The position numbers and the translations under genes were made by a program. 64,000 nt of DNA from Acidimicrobiia bacterium. GTDB lineage: Bacteria > Actinomycetota > Acidimicrobiia > IMCC26256 > PALSA-610. The stretch spans positions 59,600 to 123,599 of the forward strand of contig DATBAK010000008.1 in assembly GCA_036271555.1 (NCBI GenBank), written 5' to 3'. Below are positions 52,950 to 61,650 of this stretch, in pieces (the stretch's first letter is position 1; every line of letters begins with the position of its first letter). Below the pieces are notes generated by a model. It ran no database searches. It was not told the origin of the DNA and saw only the letters and a list, made by a program, of their open reading frames with translations.

Positions 52950-53783
52950 GTGCGGTTGATCCCGCGCCGGTGGAGCGCGGAGACCTGGATCTGCTCGCTG
53001 CGCGGTCACTGCGTTCCCGTCGCAAACGTGCGGCGATTGCGAGAGGAAGACGCGTCGATCGGGTTCGAGGTCGACGGTCGACGCTTCGGTCGCTGTCTGC
53101 GCTGCGACGCGTGGCTTTTCGTCGCCGCGGTCGACGAGCCGAACTTCGACGTCGTACCACCGCTCTCGCAGCTCGAGCTGCCGCGCCGATCCGATCGATT
53201 GCGTGACGCGATCGTCCTCCGACTCATCTCGCTCGAACGCGCGGTGCACAGCGTCGCGTTCGCGCTGCTCGCGATCGTGCTCGTCGTGCTCGACACGCAT
53301 CTGAACGCGTTGCACCACTCCGCGCAGAGCGTCCGCGACCAGCTCGACTCGCTCGCGCAGCAGTCGGGTCGCGGCGGCAGCCGGACGTTCCTCGACAGCT
53401 CGATCGCGCGCGTGCTCGGGTTGCACCGCACGACGATCACGGTGCTCGTGATCACGGCGACGGTGTACGCAGTCGTCGAGGGCGTCGAAGCGGTCGGTCT
53501 GTGGCTCGAGCAACGCTGGGCGGAGTACCTCACGGTGATTGCGACGGCCGGTTTCCTGCCGTTCGAGGTGCACGAGTTGATCGAGCGGGTCACGGCCTTG
53601 CGGCTGGGCGCGTTCGTCGTGAACATCGCGCTCGTGATCTTCCTGCTGTGGGACAAGCGGTTGTTCGGCATCCGGGGCGGGCCGGGTGCGAAAGAGGAGT
53701 TCGACTGGCCGGACGCGCTCGCGCATCCCGAACCGCCGCACGTCGCCGCGGTGCAGGAGCGCGAGCGGGAGCAGGACGCGTGA
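52950..53783 (+). CDS. DUF2127 membrane protein with N-terminal CxxC
   Basis: The 277-residue protein has four membrane helices; the C-terminal motif YAVVEGVEAVGLWLEQRWAE, then FLPFEVHELIERVTALRLGA and FLLWDKRLFG, is typical of DUF2127. The N-terminal about 60 residues carry WICSLRGHCVP and FGRCLRCDAWLF, a possible zinc-binding site like that of its small neighbour. GTG at 52950 is chosen. It overlaps the histidine phosphatase gene by GTGA. The role is unknown. Confidence 0.82.
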   Translation: MRLIPRRWSAETWICSLRGHCVPVANVRRLREEDASIGFEVDGRRFGRCLRCDAWLFVAAVDEPNFDVVPPLSQLELPRRSDRLRDAIVLRLISLERAVHSVAFALLAIVLVVLDTHLNALHHSAQSVRDQLDSLAQQSGRGGSRTFLDSSIARVLGLHRTTITVLVITATVYAVVEGVEAVGLWLEQRWAEYLTVIATAGFLPFEVHELIERVTALRLGAFVVNIALVIFLLWDKRLFGIRGGPGAKEEFDWPDALAHPEPPHVAAVQEREREQDA

Positions 53784-54340
53784 GCGTCGTCGTGGTGCGG
53801 CACGGGCCGACGGAGTGGTCGACGCAGGGGCGGCACACGGGGCGGACCGACATCCCGCTCGACGACGACGGTCGCCGCGCCGCGGCCGCGCTCGCGTCGC
53901 TGCTCGCGCGCCGGGAGTTCGCGCTCGTGCTCACGAGCCCGTTGGCGCGCGCCCGCGACACCGCCGCGCTCGCCGGCTTCGCCGACGCGGCGATCGACGA
54001 CGACCTCCTCGAGTGGGATTACGGCGAGTACGAGGGCCGCACCACCGCCGACATTCGCGGCGAACGGCCGGGCTGGTTGCTCTGGACCGACGGCGTGCCC
54101 GCAGGCGAGGACGCCGCCGCGGTCGGTCGGCGCGCCGATCGCGTGCTCGCGAGATTGCGCGCGGCCGACGGCGACGCACTCGTGTTCGCGCACGGTCACG
54201 TGCTGCGCGTGCTCGCGGCGCGCTGGATCGAGCTACCGCCCGAAGGCGGCATGCGCCTCGCGCTCGAACCCGCGCGCCCTTCGACGCTCGGCTACGAACG
54301 TGAGGTCGCGGTGATCCAGGAGTGGAACGCGGCGCGTTGA
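53780..54340 (+). CDS. Histidine phosphatase (phosphoglycerate mutase-like)
   Basis: The 186-residue protein has the catalytic RHG motif at the start (VVVVRHGPTEWSTQGRHTGRTD) and the second His in VFAHGHVLRVLAARW, with LTSPLARARDTAAL and DLLEWDYGEYEGRT as usual. It is a cytosolic phosphatase or mutase of branch 1. GTG at 53780 overlaps the DUF2127 stop. Substrate unknown. Confidence 0.92.
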   Translation: MSVVVVRHGPTEWSTQGRHTGRTDIPLDDDGRRAAAALASLLARREFALVLTSPLARARDTAALAGFADAAIDDDLLEWDYGEYEGRTTADIRGERPGWLLWTDGVPAGEDAAAVGRRADRVLARLRAADGDALVFAHGHVLRVLAARWIELPPEGGMRLALEPARPSTLGYEREVAVIQEWNAAR

Positions 54341-54349
54341 GCGGTGCGG

Positions 54350-55729
54350 TCAGCCGACCGTGACGGTGATGGGTCCGACCGTGAGGTCGGTGGAGTGGAT
54401 CTCGGTGATGCCGACACCGTTGTGCGCAGTCACCGAATACTGGAACGAGGTCGCATGCGCCGGCGGGCGGCCCGACACGCGCCCGGACGCGGAGTCGATG
54501 TGAAGCCATCGGGGGCCTTCGACGGAGTACGACGGTGCGGGGCTGCCCGACGCATGGAAGCGGTACGCATAGGTCGCGCCGGTCGTGGCAGTGAGCGGCG
54601 GTTCCGACGCCGTCCACGACGGTCCGACGCCCGGAATGAACAACACCGGAGACGTGACCGGTCCGGGCGATCCGCACGCGTTCGCGACCTGCAGCGTCAC
54701 GCTGTACGGCTTCCCGTTCGTGAGGCCCTTCAGATGCAACTGCTCGCCCGGGTACGACGTCGGCTCGGTCACGCTCGTGCCGTCGGGATACGCGGTCGCC
54801 GTCACGGTGCCGCCGAGATCGCCGGTATCGAAGAGAAGGTTCTGTCCCGACCACGAGGACCAGACGTCGATTCGGTGGTTACCGACGGAGTCTCCGAACA
54901 GACCGGGTGAGTAGTCGAACTGCTGAGCGTTCGGCGGCGCGTGCATCTCGACGCTGATCGCGGCGCGTTCGCTGCGTCCGACGTCGGTGACGGCCCACAC
55001 CCAATAGGCGTTGAGCCAGAGCGACGCGCCGACGCGGTGTCGCGTCCGGTCGGGTGCGAGGTTGTAGAACTCCGACTCCGGCGGATTGCTCGCGTCGTGC
55101 TCGGCTTGCACCTCGTAGCGGATGAGCGGGTAGCCGCCGGTGTTCGCGGGCGGCTCCCAGCGCAGCGGACCCGTCGTACCGACACACTCGTTCTCGAGGT
55201 CGTGCTGCACCAATCGCAGGTTGCGCGGCTGCGTCGGCGGCCGCGTCGGTGAGTGGTTCGCGAACTCGGTCGGGAAACCGGCGGCGCGAAAGTCGTCGGC
55301 CCCGTACGTCGCACTGTTTCCGGCCGCGTCGTAGAACCACGCCGATCCACCCGGCTGGACGCCCCACTTCCCACCGATCGCCGTCGGTTGGAACGTCATC
55401 GTGTTCTGGTACGTCCCTGCGAGCGCAGTGCCCGAGATGCGGTCGGACGCGTCGAACTCGACGTCCGCTTCGGCAGGCGTTTCACCCGTGCGACCCAATG
55501 CAGAGAACGTCACGTCGCCGTGGTCGAAGCCACTCAAGTCGTCGGTGATCGTCGCGGTCACCGTGATCGTCGCCGGCGCCGACGACGTGTCGATCGACTT
55601 GGGTGTGAAGTCGAACGCGCTGAGGACCGGCGGTGTCGTGTCGGAGGTCGCGCTGGCGGTCTGCAGCGGAATCGCGAGCAGCGCCACGACCAAACCGACG
55701 ACGGACACAGCGACGCGGCGTCGCGTCAT
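54350..55729 (-). CDS. Secreted Fn3/Ig-like repeat protein
   Basis: The 459-residue protein has a Sec signal (TRRRVAVSVVGLVVALLAIPLQTASA). It contains a first beta domain with DTTPPVLSAFDFTPKSID and a FYDAAGNS motif, a fibronectin-III-like domain (PTQPRNLRLVQHD, WEPPANTGGYPLIRYEVQAE), a second one (LHLKGLTNGKPYSVTLQVAN) and a C-terminal putative-Ig domain (ATTGATYAYRFHASGSPAPS, IDSASGRVSGRPP). No enzyme motif is seen, so adhesion or matrix roles are likely. ATG at 55729 has GGGAGG 6 bases upstream. Confidence 0.87.
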   Translation of the reverse strand: MTRRRVAVSVVGLVVALLAIPLQTASATSDTTPPVLSAFDFTPKSIDTSSAPATITVTATITDDLSGFDHGDVTFSALGRTGETPAEADVEFDASDRISGTALAGTYQNTMTFQPTAIGGKWGVQPGGSAWFYDAAGNSATYGADDFRAAGFPTEFANHSPTRPPTQPRNLRLVQHDLENECVGTTGPLRWEPPANTGGYPLIRYEVQAEHDASNPPESEFYNLAPDRTRHRVGASLWLNAYWVWAVTDVGRSERAAISVEMHAPPNAQQFDYSPGLFGDSVGNHRIDVWSSWSGQNLLFDTGDLGGTVTATAYPDGTSVTEPTSYPGEQLHLKGLTNGKPYSVTLQVANACGSPGPVTSPVLFIPGVGPSWTASEPPLTATTGATYAYRFHASGSPAPSYSVEGPRWLHIDSASGRVSGRPPAHATSFQYSVTAHNGVGITEIHSTDLTVGPITVTVG

Positions 55730-55817
55730 TCTCGACCTCCCCACGGGTTCGGCGGGCTCGGTGCCGTGCGCCGATGCGGGCTGCAGCTTCGCACGCTGGT
55801 GGCGCGTGTGCTCGCGT

Positions 55818-56633
55818 TCAGGGGCGATGGGTCTCGAGCCAGCGGGCGCCGAAGTCGACGATCCCGCGCTGGCGCATGAGTCGCGCGGTGCCGGTGCCGA
55901 CGCGGCCGCCGCGCTCGTTGCCGGTCTGCGCGAACGCCTCGCCGAGCGTGGCGAAGTCGGCGTCGTCGCCCGAGCGGTCGGCGTAGGTGACCCACTGCCG
56001 CCGACCGTCGATCATCACAGGCGCGCCTTCCTCGATCGCGTCCGTCACCGCCATGTCGGCGCGGTATTCGGCGAGATGCAACGACGTGTTGTTGCCGTGG
56101 TCGACGCCGAGCAACAGCACCCATCCGTCGAGGTCGTAGATGCGCGCGAGCGGGGAGTGCTCGCCGAGCGCGTACGCGAGCCGATGCTCGTCGACGATCG
56201 CGCGCGCGTGCGGACCGCGTGCCGCGAAGGAATCGCGCGGGTGCTGGCTGCGACGGACGTCGGGATAGCGCAGGAAGCAGTCGACGATCGCACCCATGTG
56301 GCGCGTGGGTGTGACCCGCGGATCGAAGGCCGGCGTCTCGTTGCGCAGGATCGGCCACCACGACTCGGGCACCGGCGGCGCGATCCAGCGCGCGGGATCG
56401 GAGAGCTCTGCGCTGAACGCGGGCACGACGACGGTGCCGTCCCCACCGACGGCCGCGAGCAGCGCGTCGACGACGGCCTGGGCGCCGCCCGCCACGTAGC
56501 CGAGCCGGCGCAGGCTCGAGTGCACGAGGAGCACCGAGCCTTCGACGACGCCCAACTCGCGCAGCTCGGTCGTGATCGACGCGACCGTCGCGGGGCGGGT
56601 CGGCGGCCCCGTGACTGCACTGTCCGTGGACAC
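55818..56633 (-). CDS. AAC(3)-family acyl-CoA-dependent N-acetyltransferase
   Basis: The 271-residue protein matches the aminoglycoside 3-N-acetyltransferase/YokD fold: LLVHSSLRRLGYVAGGAQAV, DALLAAVGGDGTVVVPAFSA, TPTRHMGAIVDCFLRYPDVR and SQHPRDSFAARGPHA, LLLGVDHGNNTSLHLAEYRA. HSS and the HxxH-like later residues are those of the family. Many members acetylate sugars, not drugs, and resistance cannot be claimed. GTG at 56633. Confidence 0.87.
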   Translation of the reverse strand: MSTDSAVTGPPTRPATVASITTELRELGVVEGSVLLVHSSLRRLGYVAGGAQAVVDALLAAVGGDGTVVVPAFSAELSDPARWIAPPVPESWWPILRNETPAFDPRVTPTRHMGAIVDCFLRYPDVRRSQHPRDSFAARGPHARAIVDEHRLAYALGEHSPLARIYDLDGWVLLLGVDHGNNTSLHLAEYRADMAVTDAIEEGAPVMIDGRRQWVTYADRSGDDADFATLGEAFAQTGNERGGRVGTGTARLMRQRGIVDFGARWLETHRP

Positions 56634-56725
56634 ACGGTCACGGTACCGTGGCCGCCTCGGGCGGGGACCGTGAGTCACGCTCGAGGGGGTGGCAGGGGCC
56701 CGGCCGGTGCGCCGGGCCCCTGCAA

Positions 56726-56860
56726 TTTTTGGTCGCGCTCGCTGCGCTCGCCGCTCCTGACGCCTCAGGCGCCAAGTCGGGCGAGCCGCACGGCGACCCG
56801 CCCGTTCTGGCGGGAGCGACGCGCTGTTTTGGTCGCGCGCGCTGCGCTCGCCGCTCCTGA
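56726..56860 (+). repeat. Dispersed intergenic repeat, copy E with a partial second core
   Basis: The core at 56726-56768 begins TTTTTGGTCGCGCTCGCTGC and ends GACGCCTCAG. At the far end CCCGCC (56797-56802) pairs with GGCGGG (56809-56814). A second partial core lies at 56827-56860 (TTTTGGTCGCGCGCGCTGCG). The gap from 56634 to 56866 between the AAC(3)-like and Mo-hydroxylase genes is mostly this repeat. Confidence 0.85.
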
Positions 56861-56866
56861 GAAGAT

Positions 56867-59191
56867 TCACGGAAGCAGCGCGAGCACCTCTGAGGGACCG
56901 AGGGGTTGACGGTTCACGCGGGCGCCGACGAGCGCGAGCGCGTCGGCGACCGCGTTGAACACCGCGGGCGGCGCGCCGATCGCGCCGCCTTCGCCCATGC
57001 CCTTGTGACCGCCGGGCGTGTTCGAGCGGGTCTCGATGTGGCCGTACTCGAGCGTCGGTACCTCCGCCGCGGTCGGCAGGAGATAGTCGAGGAACGTCGT
57101 CGTGAGCGGGTTGCCGTCGTCGTCGTACACGAAGTGCTCGTACAGCACACCGCCGATGCCCTGTACGACACCGCCCGCGATCTGACCTTCGACGACCATC
57201 GGGTTGATCATCACGCCGCAGTCCTCACTGACGACGTAGCGATCGATGTGCACGAGTCCGGTGCCGCGATCGATCTCGACCTGGCACACGTGACACGCGT
57301 TCGACCACGTGAACGGCGGCGCCTTGTACGACGCGGTCGCTTCGAGTCCGGGCGTGAATCCTTCGGGGAGACGCGCGGTCTCGAGGTGCGCGACGCGCGC
57401 GATCTCCGTGAACGCGAGCGAGCGTGACGGCGTGCCGCGCACCGCGATCTCGCCGTCGACGATCTCGAGGTCGGCGGGCGCGGCTTCCATGAGATGCCCG
57501 GCGATCTCGAGGGCCTTCGTGCGGATGATCGCCACGGCCTCGCGACACGCGCCGCCGCCGATCACCGCGCTGCCACTACCGCCGGTACCGCGACCGAACG
57601 GCGTCGACTGCGTGTCGCCCTGCACGAGCAGCACGTCGTCGAAGTCGACACCGAGCTCCTCCGCGACGACCTGGCACATGGTGGTCTCGAGCCCCTGCCC
57701 GTGCGAGCCGGTACCCATGCTCACGATCACCTTGCCGCTCGGCTGCACGCGGATCGTCGCGGTCTCGGTGCCGAGTGGGTCCATCGCACCCATGCTCGAC
57801 GGCTCGATGTAGAGGCCGATGCCGACGCCGAGCAACCGCCCGTCGTCGCGGTAGGCGCGCGCCTGCTCGGTACGGAAGGCGTCGTAGTCGACGATGCCGA
57901 TCGCCTGCTCGAGCGTCTCCTCGGGCGTGACGACGTCGTACTCGAACCCCATCGCGGTCGTGTACGGCAGCTCTGATTGGTGGATCACGTTGCGGCGCCG
58001 CAGCTCGAGCGGATCCATGTCGATCGCGCGCGCGACCGCGTCCATCATCTGCTCGCGCGCGACGGTCTCCATCATCCAAGGACCGCGGTACGCGCCGCGC
58101 CCGCAGGTGTTCGTCCACACCGCGGTCGCCTTCCACCGCACCAACGGGATGCGGTACGGGCCGGGGAAGAGCATGCCGACGAACGCGCCGACACCGCCGG
58201 TGCTGCCGACGGGAAACGCACCACAGTCTTCGAGCTCGTCGACGTACGCGCCGAGGATGTGGCCGTCGGCGTCGACCGCGATCGTGCACGCCGCGCGATC
58301 GACGCGCGCGTGGTTCGACGCGATCAGGTTCTCGCGCCGGTCCTCGATCCACTTCACCGCGCGGCCGAGACGGCGCGCCGCGAGCGCGGTGACGAGCTCG
58401 TCGCGCGGCGTGAAGAACTTCTGCCCGAAACCGCCGCCGACGTCGCGCGCGGTGACGCGTACGAGGTGATCGGGGATGCCCGTGACGCGTGAGATCGCGA
58501 TGCGCGCCTCGTGCGGGTTCTGCGTCGACATCCACGCGTGCAGCTCACCGCTGGCGGCGTCGTAGTCGGCGACGATGCCGCGCGTCTCCATCGGGACGTT
58601 CGTCTGCCGGTGTTGGTAGAAGGTCTCGGTGACGACGTGCGCGGCCCGGACGACGACGTCGTCCCACGCCGCGTCACGCGGGAACTCCGCCTCCTGCGCG
58701 ACGTTCGTGCCCTTCTCGGGATGCACGAGGTTCACGGTGTCGGAGGCCGCGGTCTCGAAGTCGAGCACCGCGGGCAGCGGATCGATGTCGAGCTCGACGA
58801 GATCGCACGCATCCTCGGCGATGTATCGGTTCTCGGCGACGACCATCGCCACCGCGTCGCCGACGAAGCGGACGTCGCCGTCGGCGAGCGGCCGCAGCGG
58901 CGCGTTCGACGCATCGTTGAGGAGCATTGTCGGCTGCATCGATCCCGCGTGGGGATTCACGTCGGCGGCGGTGAGGACGGCGATGACGCCGGGGAGCGCG
59001 CGTGCGGCTTCGACATCGAGGCGGGTGATGCGTCCCCGCGCCATGTGGCTCCGGACGAAGGCCGCGTGCAGCAGACCCGGGAACGCGATGTCGTCGACGT
59101 ACTCGCCGTGGCCGGTGAGCAGACGCGGGTCCTCGCGCCGCTTCACCGACTGACCGACGAAGCGTCCCGCGGTGCCGGTGCCGGTGCTCAT
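56867..59191 (-). CDS. Molybdenum hydroxylase large subunit (xanthine dehydrogenase/CoxL family)
   Basis: The 774-residue protein has VGQSVKRREDPRLLTGHGEY at the N-terminus, ARDVGGGFGQKF, CGRGAYRGPWMMETVAREQM, and KGMGEGGAIGAPPAVFN with the probable catalytic Glu. The active-site loop reads AYRGPW, not AYXCSFR of form I CO dehydrogenase, so CO oxidation of form I is unlikely; it is a hydroxylase of aldehyde or N-heterocyclic type, or form II CoxL-like. It binds a Mo-pterin cofactor. It is the last gene of the three-subunit operon, after a 127-base gap. Confidence 0.9.
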   Translation of the reverse strand: MSTGTGTAGRFVGQSVKRREDPRLLTGHGEYVDDIAFPGLLHAAFVRSHMARGRITRLDVEAARALPGVIAVLTAADVNPHAGSMQPTMLLNDASNAPLRPLADGDVRFVGDAVAMVVAENRYIAEDACDLVELDIDPLPAVLDFETAASDTVNLVHPEKGTNVAQEAEFPRDAAWDDVVVRAAHVVTETFYQHRQTNVPMETRGIVADYDAASGELHAWMSTQNPHEARIAISRVTGIPDHLVRVTARDVGGGFGQKFFTPRDELVTALAARRLGRAVKWIEDRRENLIASNHARVDRAACTIAVDADGHILGAYVDELEDCGAFPVGSTGGVGAFVGMLFPGPYRIPLVRWKATAVWTNTCGRGAYRGPWMMETVAREQMMDAVARAIDMDPLELRRRNVIHQSELPYTTAMGFEYDVVTPEETLEQAIGIVDYDAFRTEQARAYRDDGRLLGVGIGLYIEPSSMGAMDPLGTETATIRVQPSGKVIVSMGTGSHGQGLETTMCQVVAEELGVDFDDVLLVQGDTQSTPFGRGTGGSGSAVIGGGACREAVAIIRTKALEIAGHLMEAAPADLEIVDGEIAVRGTPSRSLAFTEIARVAHLETARLPEGFTPGLEATASYKAPPFTWSNACHVCQVEIDRGTGLVHIDRYVVSEDCGVMINPMVVEGQIAGGVVQGIGGVLYEHFVYDDDGNPLTTTFLDYLLPTAAEVPTLEYGHIETRSNTPGGHKGMGEGGAIGAPPAVFNAVADALALVGARVNRQPLGPSEVLALLP

Positions 59192-59318
59192 TCGCTCGCT
59201 CCGGTGCTCGTTCGCTCGCTCCTTCGCCGGCTCCTCTTCGAGTCACCGACTCGCACGCCCGCTGGCGAGCCTCGACGCTCGCTCCGCTCGGCGCCTTCGG
59301 CCGCGCGGGTCGGTGCGA
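59192..59318. repeat. Gap inside the Mo-hydroxylase operon with repeat-like debris
   Basis: The gap between small- and large-subunit genes is rich in GCTCGCTCC wording (59194-59220 and CTCGACGCTCGCTCCGCTCGG at about 59270-59290), like the start of the dispersed repeats but without the CTGACGCCTCAG core. It appears to be a decayed copy. Confidence 0.4.
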
Positions 59319-59798
59319 TCACTGCGGCTCCACCGAAGCGACACTGCGCGCGGCCTGCTCGACGGCGCGGACGATGCCCTGGTAGCCGGTGCAGCGGCAG
59401 AGGTTCCCCGAGAGCGCGTCGCGGATCTCGGCGTCGGTCGGCGTCGGGTTCTCCGCGAGGAACGCGGTCACCGACACGACGAAGCCGGGGGTGCAGAACC
59501 CGCATTGAAGGCCGTGGCAGTCGCGGAACGCTTGTTGGACGGGTGAGAGCTCGCCCGGCGGCGCCATTCCCTCGACAGTGGTCACGCTCCGTCCGTCGGC
59601 CTGCACCGCGAACAGCAGGCACGCCCGCACCGCGTCGCCGTCGAGGAGGACGGTGCACGCGCCGCACACGCCGTGCTCACAGCCCAGGTGCGTGCCGGTG
59701 AGGCCGCAGTCGTCGCGCAGGAAGTCGGCGAGCGTCTTGCGGTCCTCGACCTCGGCGTGCCGCCGCTCGGCGTTCACCGTCATCTCAACGTGCGGCAC
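59319..59798 (-). CDS. Molybdenum hydroxylase [2Fe-2S] small subunit
   Basis: The 159-residue protein has both iron-sulfur motifs: GCEHGVCGACTVLLDG (C-x4-C-x2-C) with the partner Cys in AVRACLLF, and CGFCTPGFVV with LCRCTGYQGIV for the second cluster. It passes electrons from the Mo site to FAD. GTG at 59798 is supported by GAGGAGG 6 bases upstream and overlaps the FAD subunit by 14 bases. Confidence 0.93.
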   Translation of the reverse strand: MPHVEMTVNAERRHAEVEDRKTLADFLRDDCGLTGTHLGCEHGVCGACTVLLDGDAVRACLLFAVQADGRSVTTVEGMAPPGELSPVQQAFRDCHGLQCGFCTPGFVVSVTAFLAENPTPTDAEIRDALSGNLCRCTGYQGIVRAVEQAARSVASVEPQ

Positions 59799-60666
59799 TC
59801 GTCGCCTCCTCGAAGGCTCGGTCGAGCACCCGCGCGACGAGGTGCGCGCAGGCGCGGGTTCGGTACGCGCCGGTCGCGTGGACGTCGTCGGGGGGATCGG
59901 TGTCGCGCACCGCCAGCTGCGCGACGGCGGCGAGATCGACCTGGGCGCGCGTGTACGCGCGGAGCGTCTGCTCGGCCGTCGGCGCGCGCAACGGAGTCGA
60001 GCCCATGCCGAACATCGCGATCGCGGCCCGTGCGACGCGGTCGTCGTCGTCGAGGTCGATCACGGCGATCGCACCCGCGAGCGCGAAGTCGCCGTGGCGG
60101 CGCGCGACCTCGTCGATCGCGACACCGCGCCGAGCGTCACCTCGTTGGGGCACGAGGATCGCGGTGAGCAGCTCGTCGGGTTCGACGACGGTCATCCATG
60201 TTCCCGTGAAGAAGTCGGCCGCGGGCACGCGCCGCGCGCCGCTCGCGCTGGTGACCTCGAGCTCCGCATCGAGCGCGAGCGCGACGGCGGGGTATTCGGA
60301 CGCGGGGTCGGCGTGCGCGAGCGAGCCACCGATCGTCCCGCGGTTGCGAATCTGGAAGTGGCCGATGAGCGGGGTCGCGCGTGTGAGGAGCGGCGTGTCG
60401 TAGGCGATGGTGGCGTCGCGGCCGACCGTCGCCTGGCGGGTGCCGGCGCCGATGCGGAGCGTGCCGTTGTCGGTGCCGATCGACTGCAGCTCGGCGACAC
60501 CGTTGAGGTCGACGAGATGCTCGAAGCGGGTGAGCCGCAGGGCGAGCATGGGCACGAGGCTCTGCCCGCCGGCCAGCGGCTTGGCCTCGTCGCCGTGCTC
60601 CGCGAGCAGTCCCGCGGCCTCGGCGACGGTCGTCGGGCGGTGGAGCGTGAACGGCGCCGGCTTCAC
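59785..60666 (-). CDS. Molybdenum hydroxylase FAD-binding middle subunit
   Basis: The 293-residue protein has LAGGQSLVPMLALRLTRFEH (FAD pyrophosphate site), RNRGTIGGSLAHADPASEYP (the GGSLAHADP second FAD motif) and VAIDEVARRHGDFALAGAIA, all typical of CoxM-like subunits. It starts at GTG 60666, the first gene of the operon FAD-FeS-Mo. The upstream gap holds a strong hairpin that probably ends the preceding methyltransferase transcript. Confidence 0.93.
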   Translation of the reverse strand: MKPAPFTLHRPTTVAEAAGLLAEHGDEAKPLAGGQSLVPMLALRLTRFEHLVDLNGVAELQSIGTDNGTLRIGAGTRQATVGRDATIAYDTPLLTRATPLIGHFQIRNRGTIGGSLAHADPASEYPAVALALDAELEVTSASGARRVPAADFFTGTWMTVVEPDELLTAILVPQRGDARRGVAIDEVARRHGDFALAGAIAVIDLDDDDRVARAAIAMFGMGSTPLRAPTAEQTLRAYTRAQVDLAAVAQLAVRDTDPPDDVHATGAYRTRACAHLVARVLDRAFEEATSAAR

Positions 60667-60770
60667 TCGCTCACCCCGCGTTTCCTGACATCGGCGTCAG
60701 TCTCTCCGAGCGGCCGCGCGCCGGTCAACGCCACGACTTCGGCCCGGCCCGGCCCGGGTCCCGTGGTCCC

Positions 60771-60814
60771 GTGGTACTGCGCTACCCGGCGATACGCCGG
60801 GAACGCAGTACCAC
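60771..60814. terminator. Long two-part hairpin at the end of the methyltransferase gene
   Basis: GTGGTACTGCG (60771-60781) pairs perfectly with CGCAGTACCAC (60804-60814), and inside it CCCGGCG (60785-60791) pairs with CGCCGGG (60795-60801). The bulges are CTA and AA. The arm touches the TAG stop of the minus-strand methyltransferase gene. There is no T-run, so it may act as a terminator or RNA-end stabiliser. Confidence 0.6.
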
Positions 60815-61650
60815 TAACGCGCGGAACGGCAGAGGAGCACGCCGACGTCGCTGTGGATCACGAACTCGCCGTCGCGCCCGATCGCAGCGGTCGCTTGTTG
60901 CGCGAACGCGCCGAGCATCGACTCCCACGAGGTGCCGGTCGGGATCGCAGGCTCGAAGAGCGATTGCTCGCTGTCGACGTACGCGACCAGTGGCGCGGCG
61001 TCGGGCACGGTGATCGTGTTGCTCCTGCGTTCCGAACGCACGACCGTCAGCGCGGGCGCGACGAGTCGGGGCGCGTCGTCGAGCAGGAAGCGCGCCGCGC
61101 TGCGGGCGGGCGCGTCCCAGTCGGCACCGGTGACCGAGCGGAACGCGTCCGAGGTCAGCGCGTCCAGCTCGCGAAGATGGCGCGCGCCGTTCGTGACGAT
61201 CGCGACGAGACCGTCGGGCGCGACCACGCGCGCGAGCTCGCGCGCCGCGAGCCCGATGTCGGGCACGTGGTAGAGCATGTGGGAGCAGAGCACGACGTCG
61301 AACGCCTGCGTGCACGCGGGCACCTGCATCGCGTCGGCGACCGCGGTCGCGCTGCCCGAGTCGCGCGCCGCGCGCGTCATTCCGGCGGAGAGATCGAAGC
61401 CGATCGTCGTGATCCCGGGGTGCCGTTCGCGCAGCTTCACGAGATACGCGCCCGGCCCGCAGCCGACATCGAGCACCCGACTCCGTTGTCCGAGCGGGTG
61501 TTCCTGCTCGACCAGATCGAGCACCCAGCCTGCGAAGTCGATTCGCTCGCCCTGGTGCTGGTACAGCGCGGCGCGCGCCGCGAGCGGCCCGGTCGTGCCG
61601 TAGGCCGCGCCCCGGAGGCGAGCTCGGTCGATCCACGGCGACTCGCTCAT
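60814..61650 (-). CDS. Class I SAM-dependent methyltransferase
   Basis: The 278-residue protein has the SAM loop RVLDVGCGPGAYLVKLRERH, TTIGFDLSAGMTRAARDSGS, AVADAMQVPACTQAFDVVLC and HMLYHVPDIGLAARELARVV (UbiE/Methyltransf_11 pattern). ATG at 61650 overlaps the MutM stop (ATGA), so it is co-translated with MutM. Its substrate is unknown. Confidence 0.9.
   Translation of the reverse strand: MSESPWIDRARLRGAAYGTTGPLAARAALYQHQGERIDFAGWVLDLVEQEHPLGQRSRVLDVGCGPGAYLVKLRERHPGITTIGFDLSAGMTRAARDSGSATAVADAMQVPACTQAFDVVLCSHMLYHVPDIGLAARELARVVAPDGLVAIVTNGARHLRELDALTSDAFRSVTGADWDAPARSAARFLLDDAPRLVAPALTVVRSERRSNTITVPDAAPLVAYVDSEQSLFEPAIPTGTSWESMLGAFAQQATAAIGRDGEFVIHSDVGVLLCRSAR

Noticed and set aside
55818..56633. 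Aminoglycoside resistance gene
   Set aside because: It belongs to the broad AAC(3) fold family, but nothing in the sequence or setting shows drug specificity.
56867..60666. Form I carbon monoxide dehydrogenase operon
   Set aside because: The large subunit has AYRGPW in the active-site loop instead of the AYXCSFR that marks form I CoxL.
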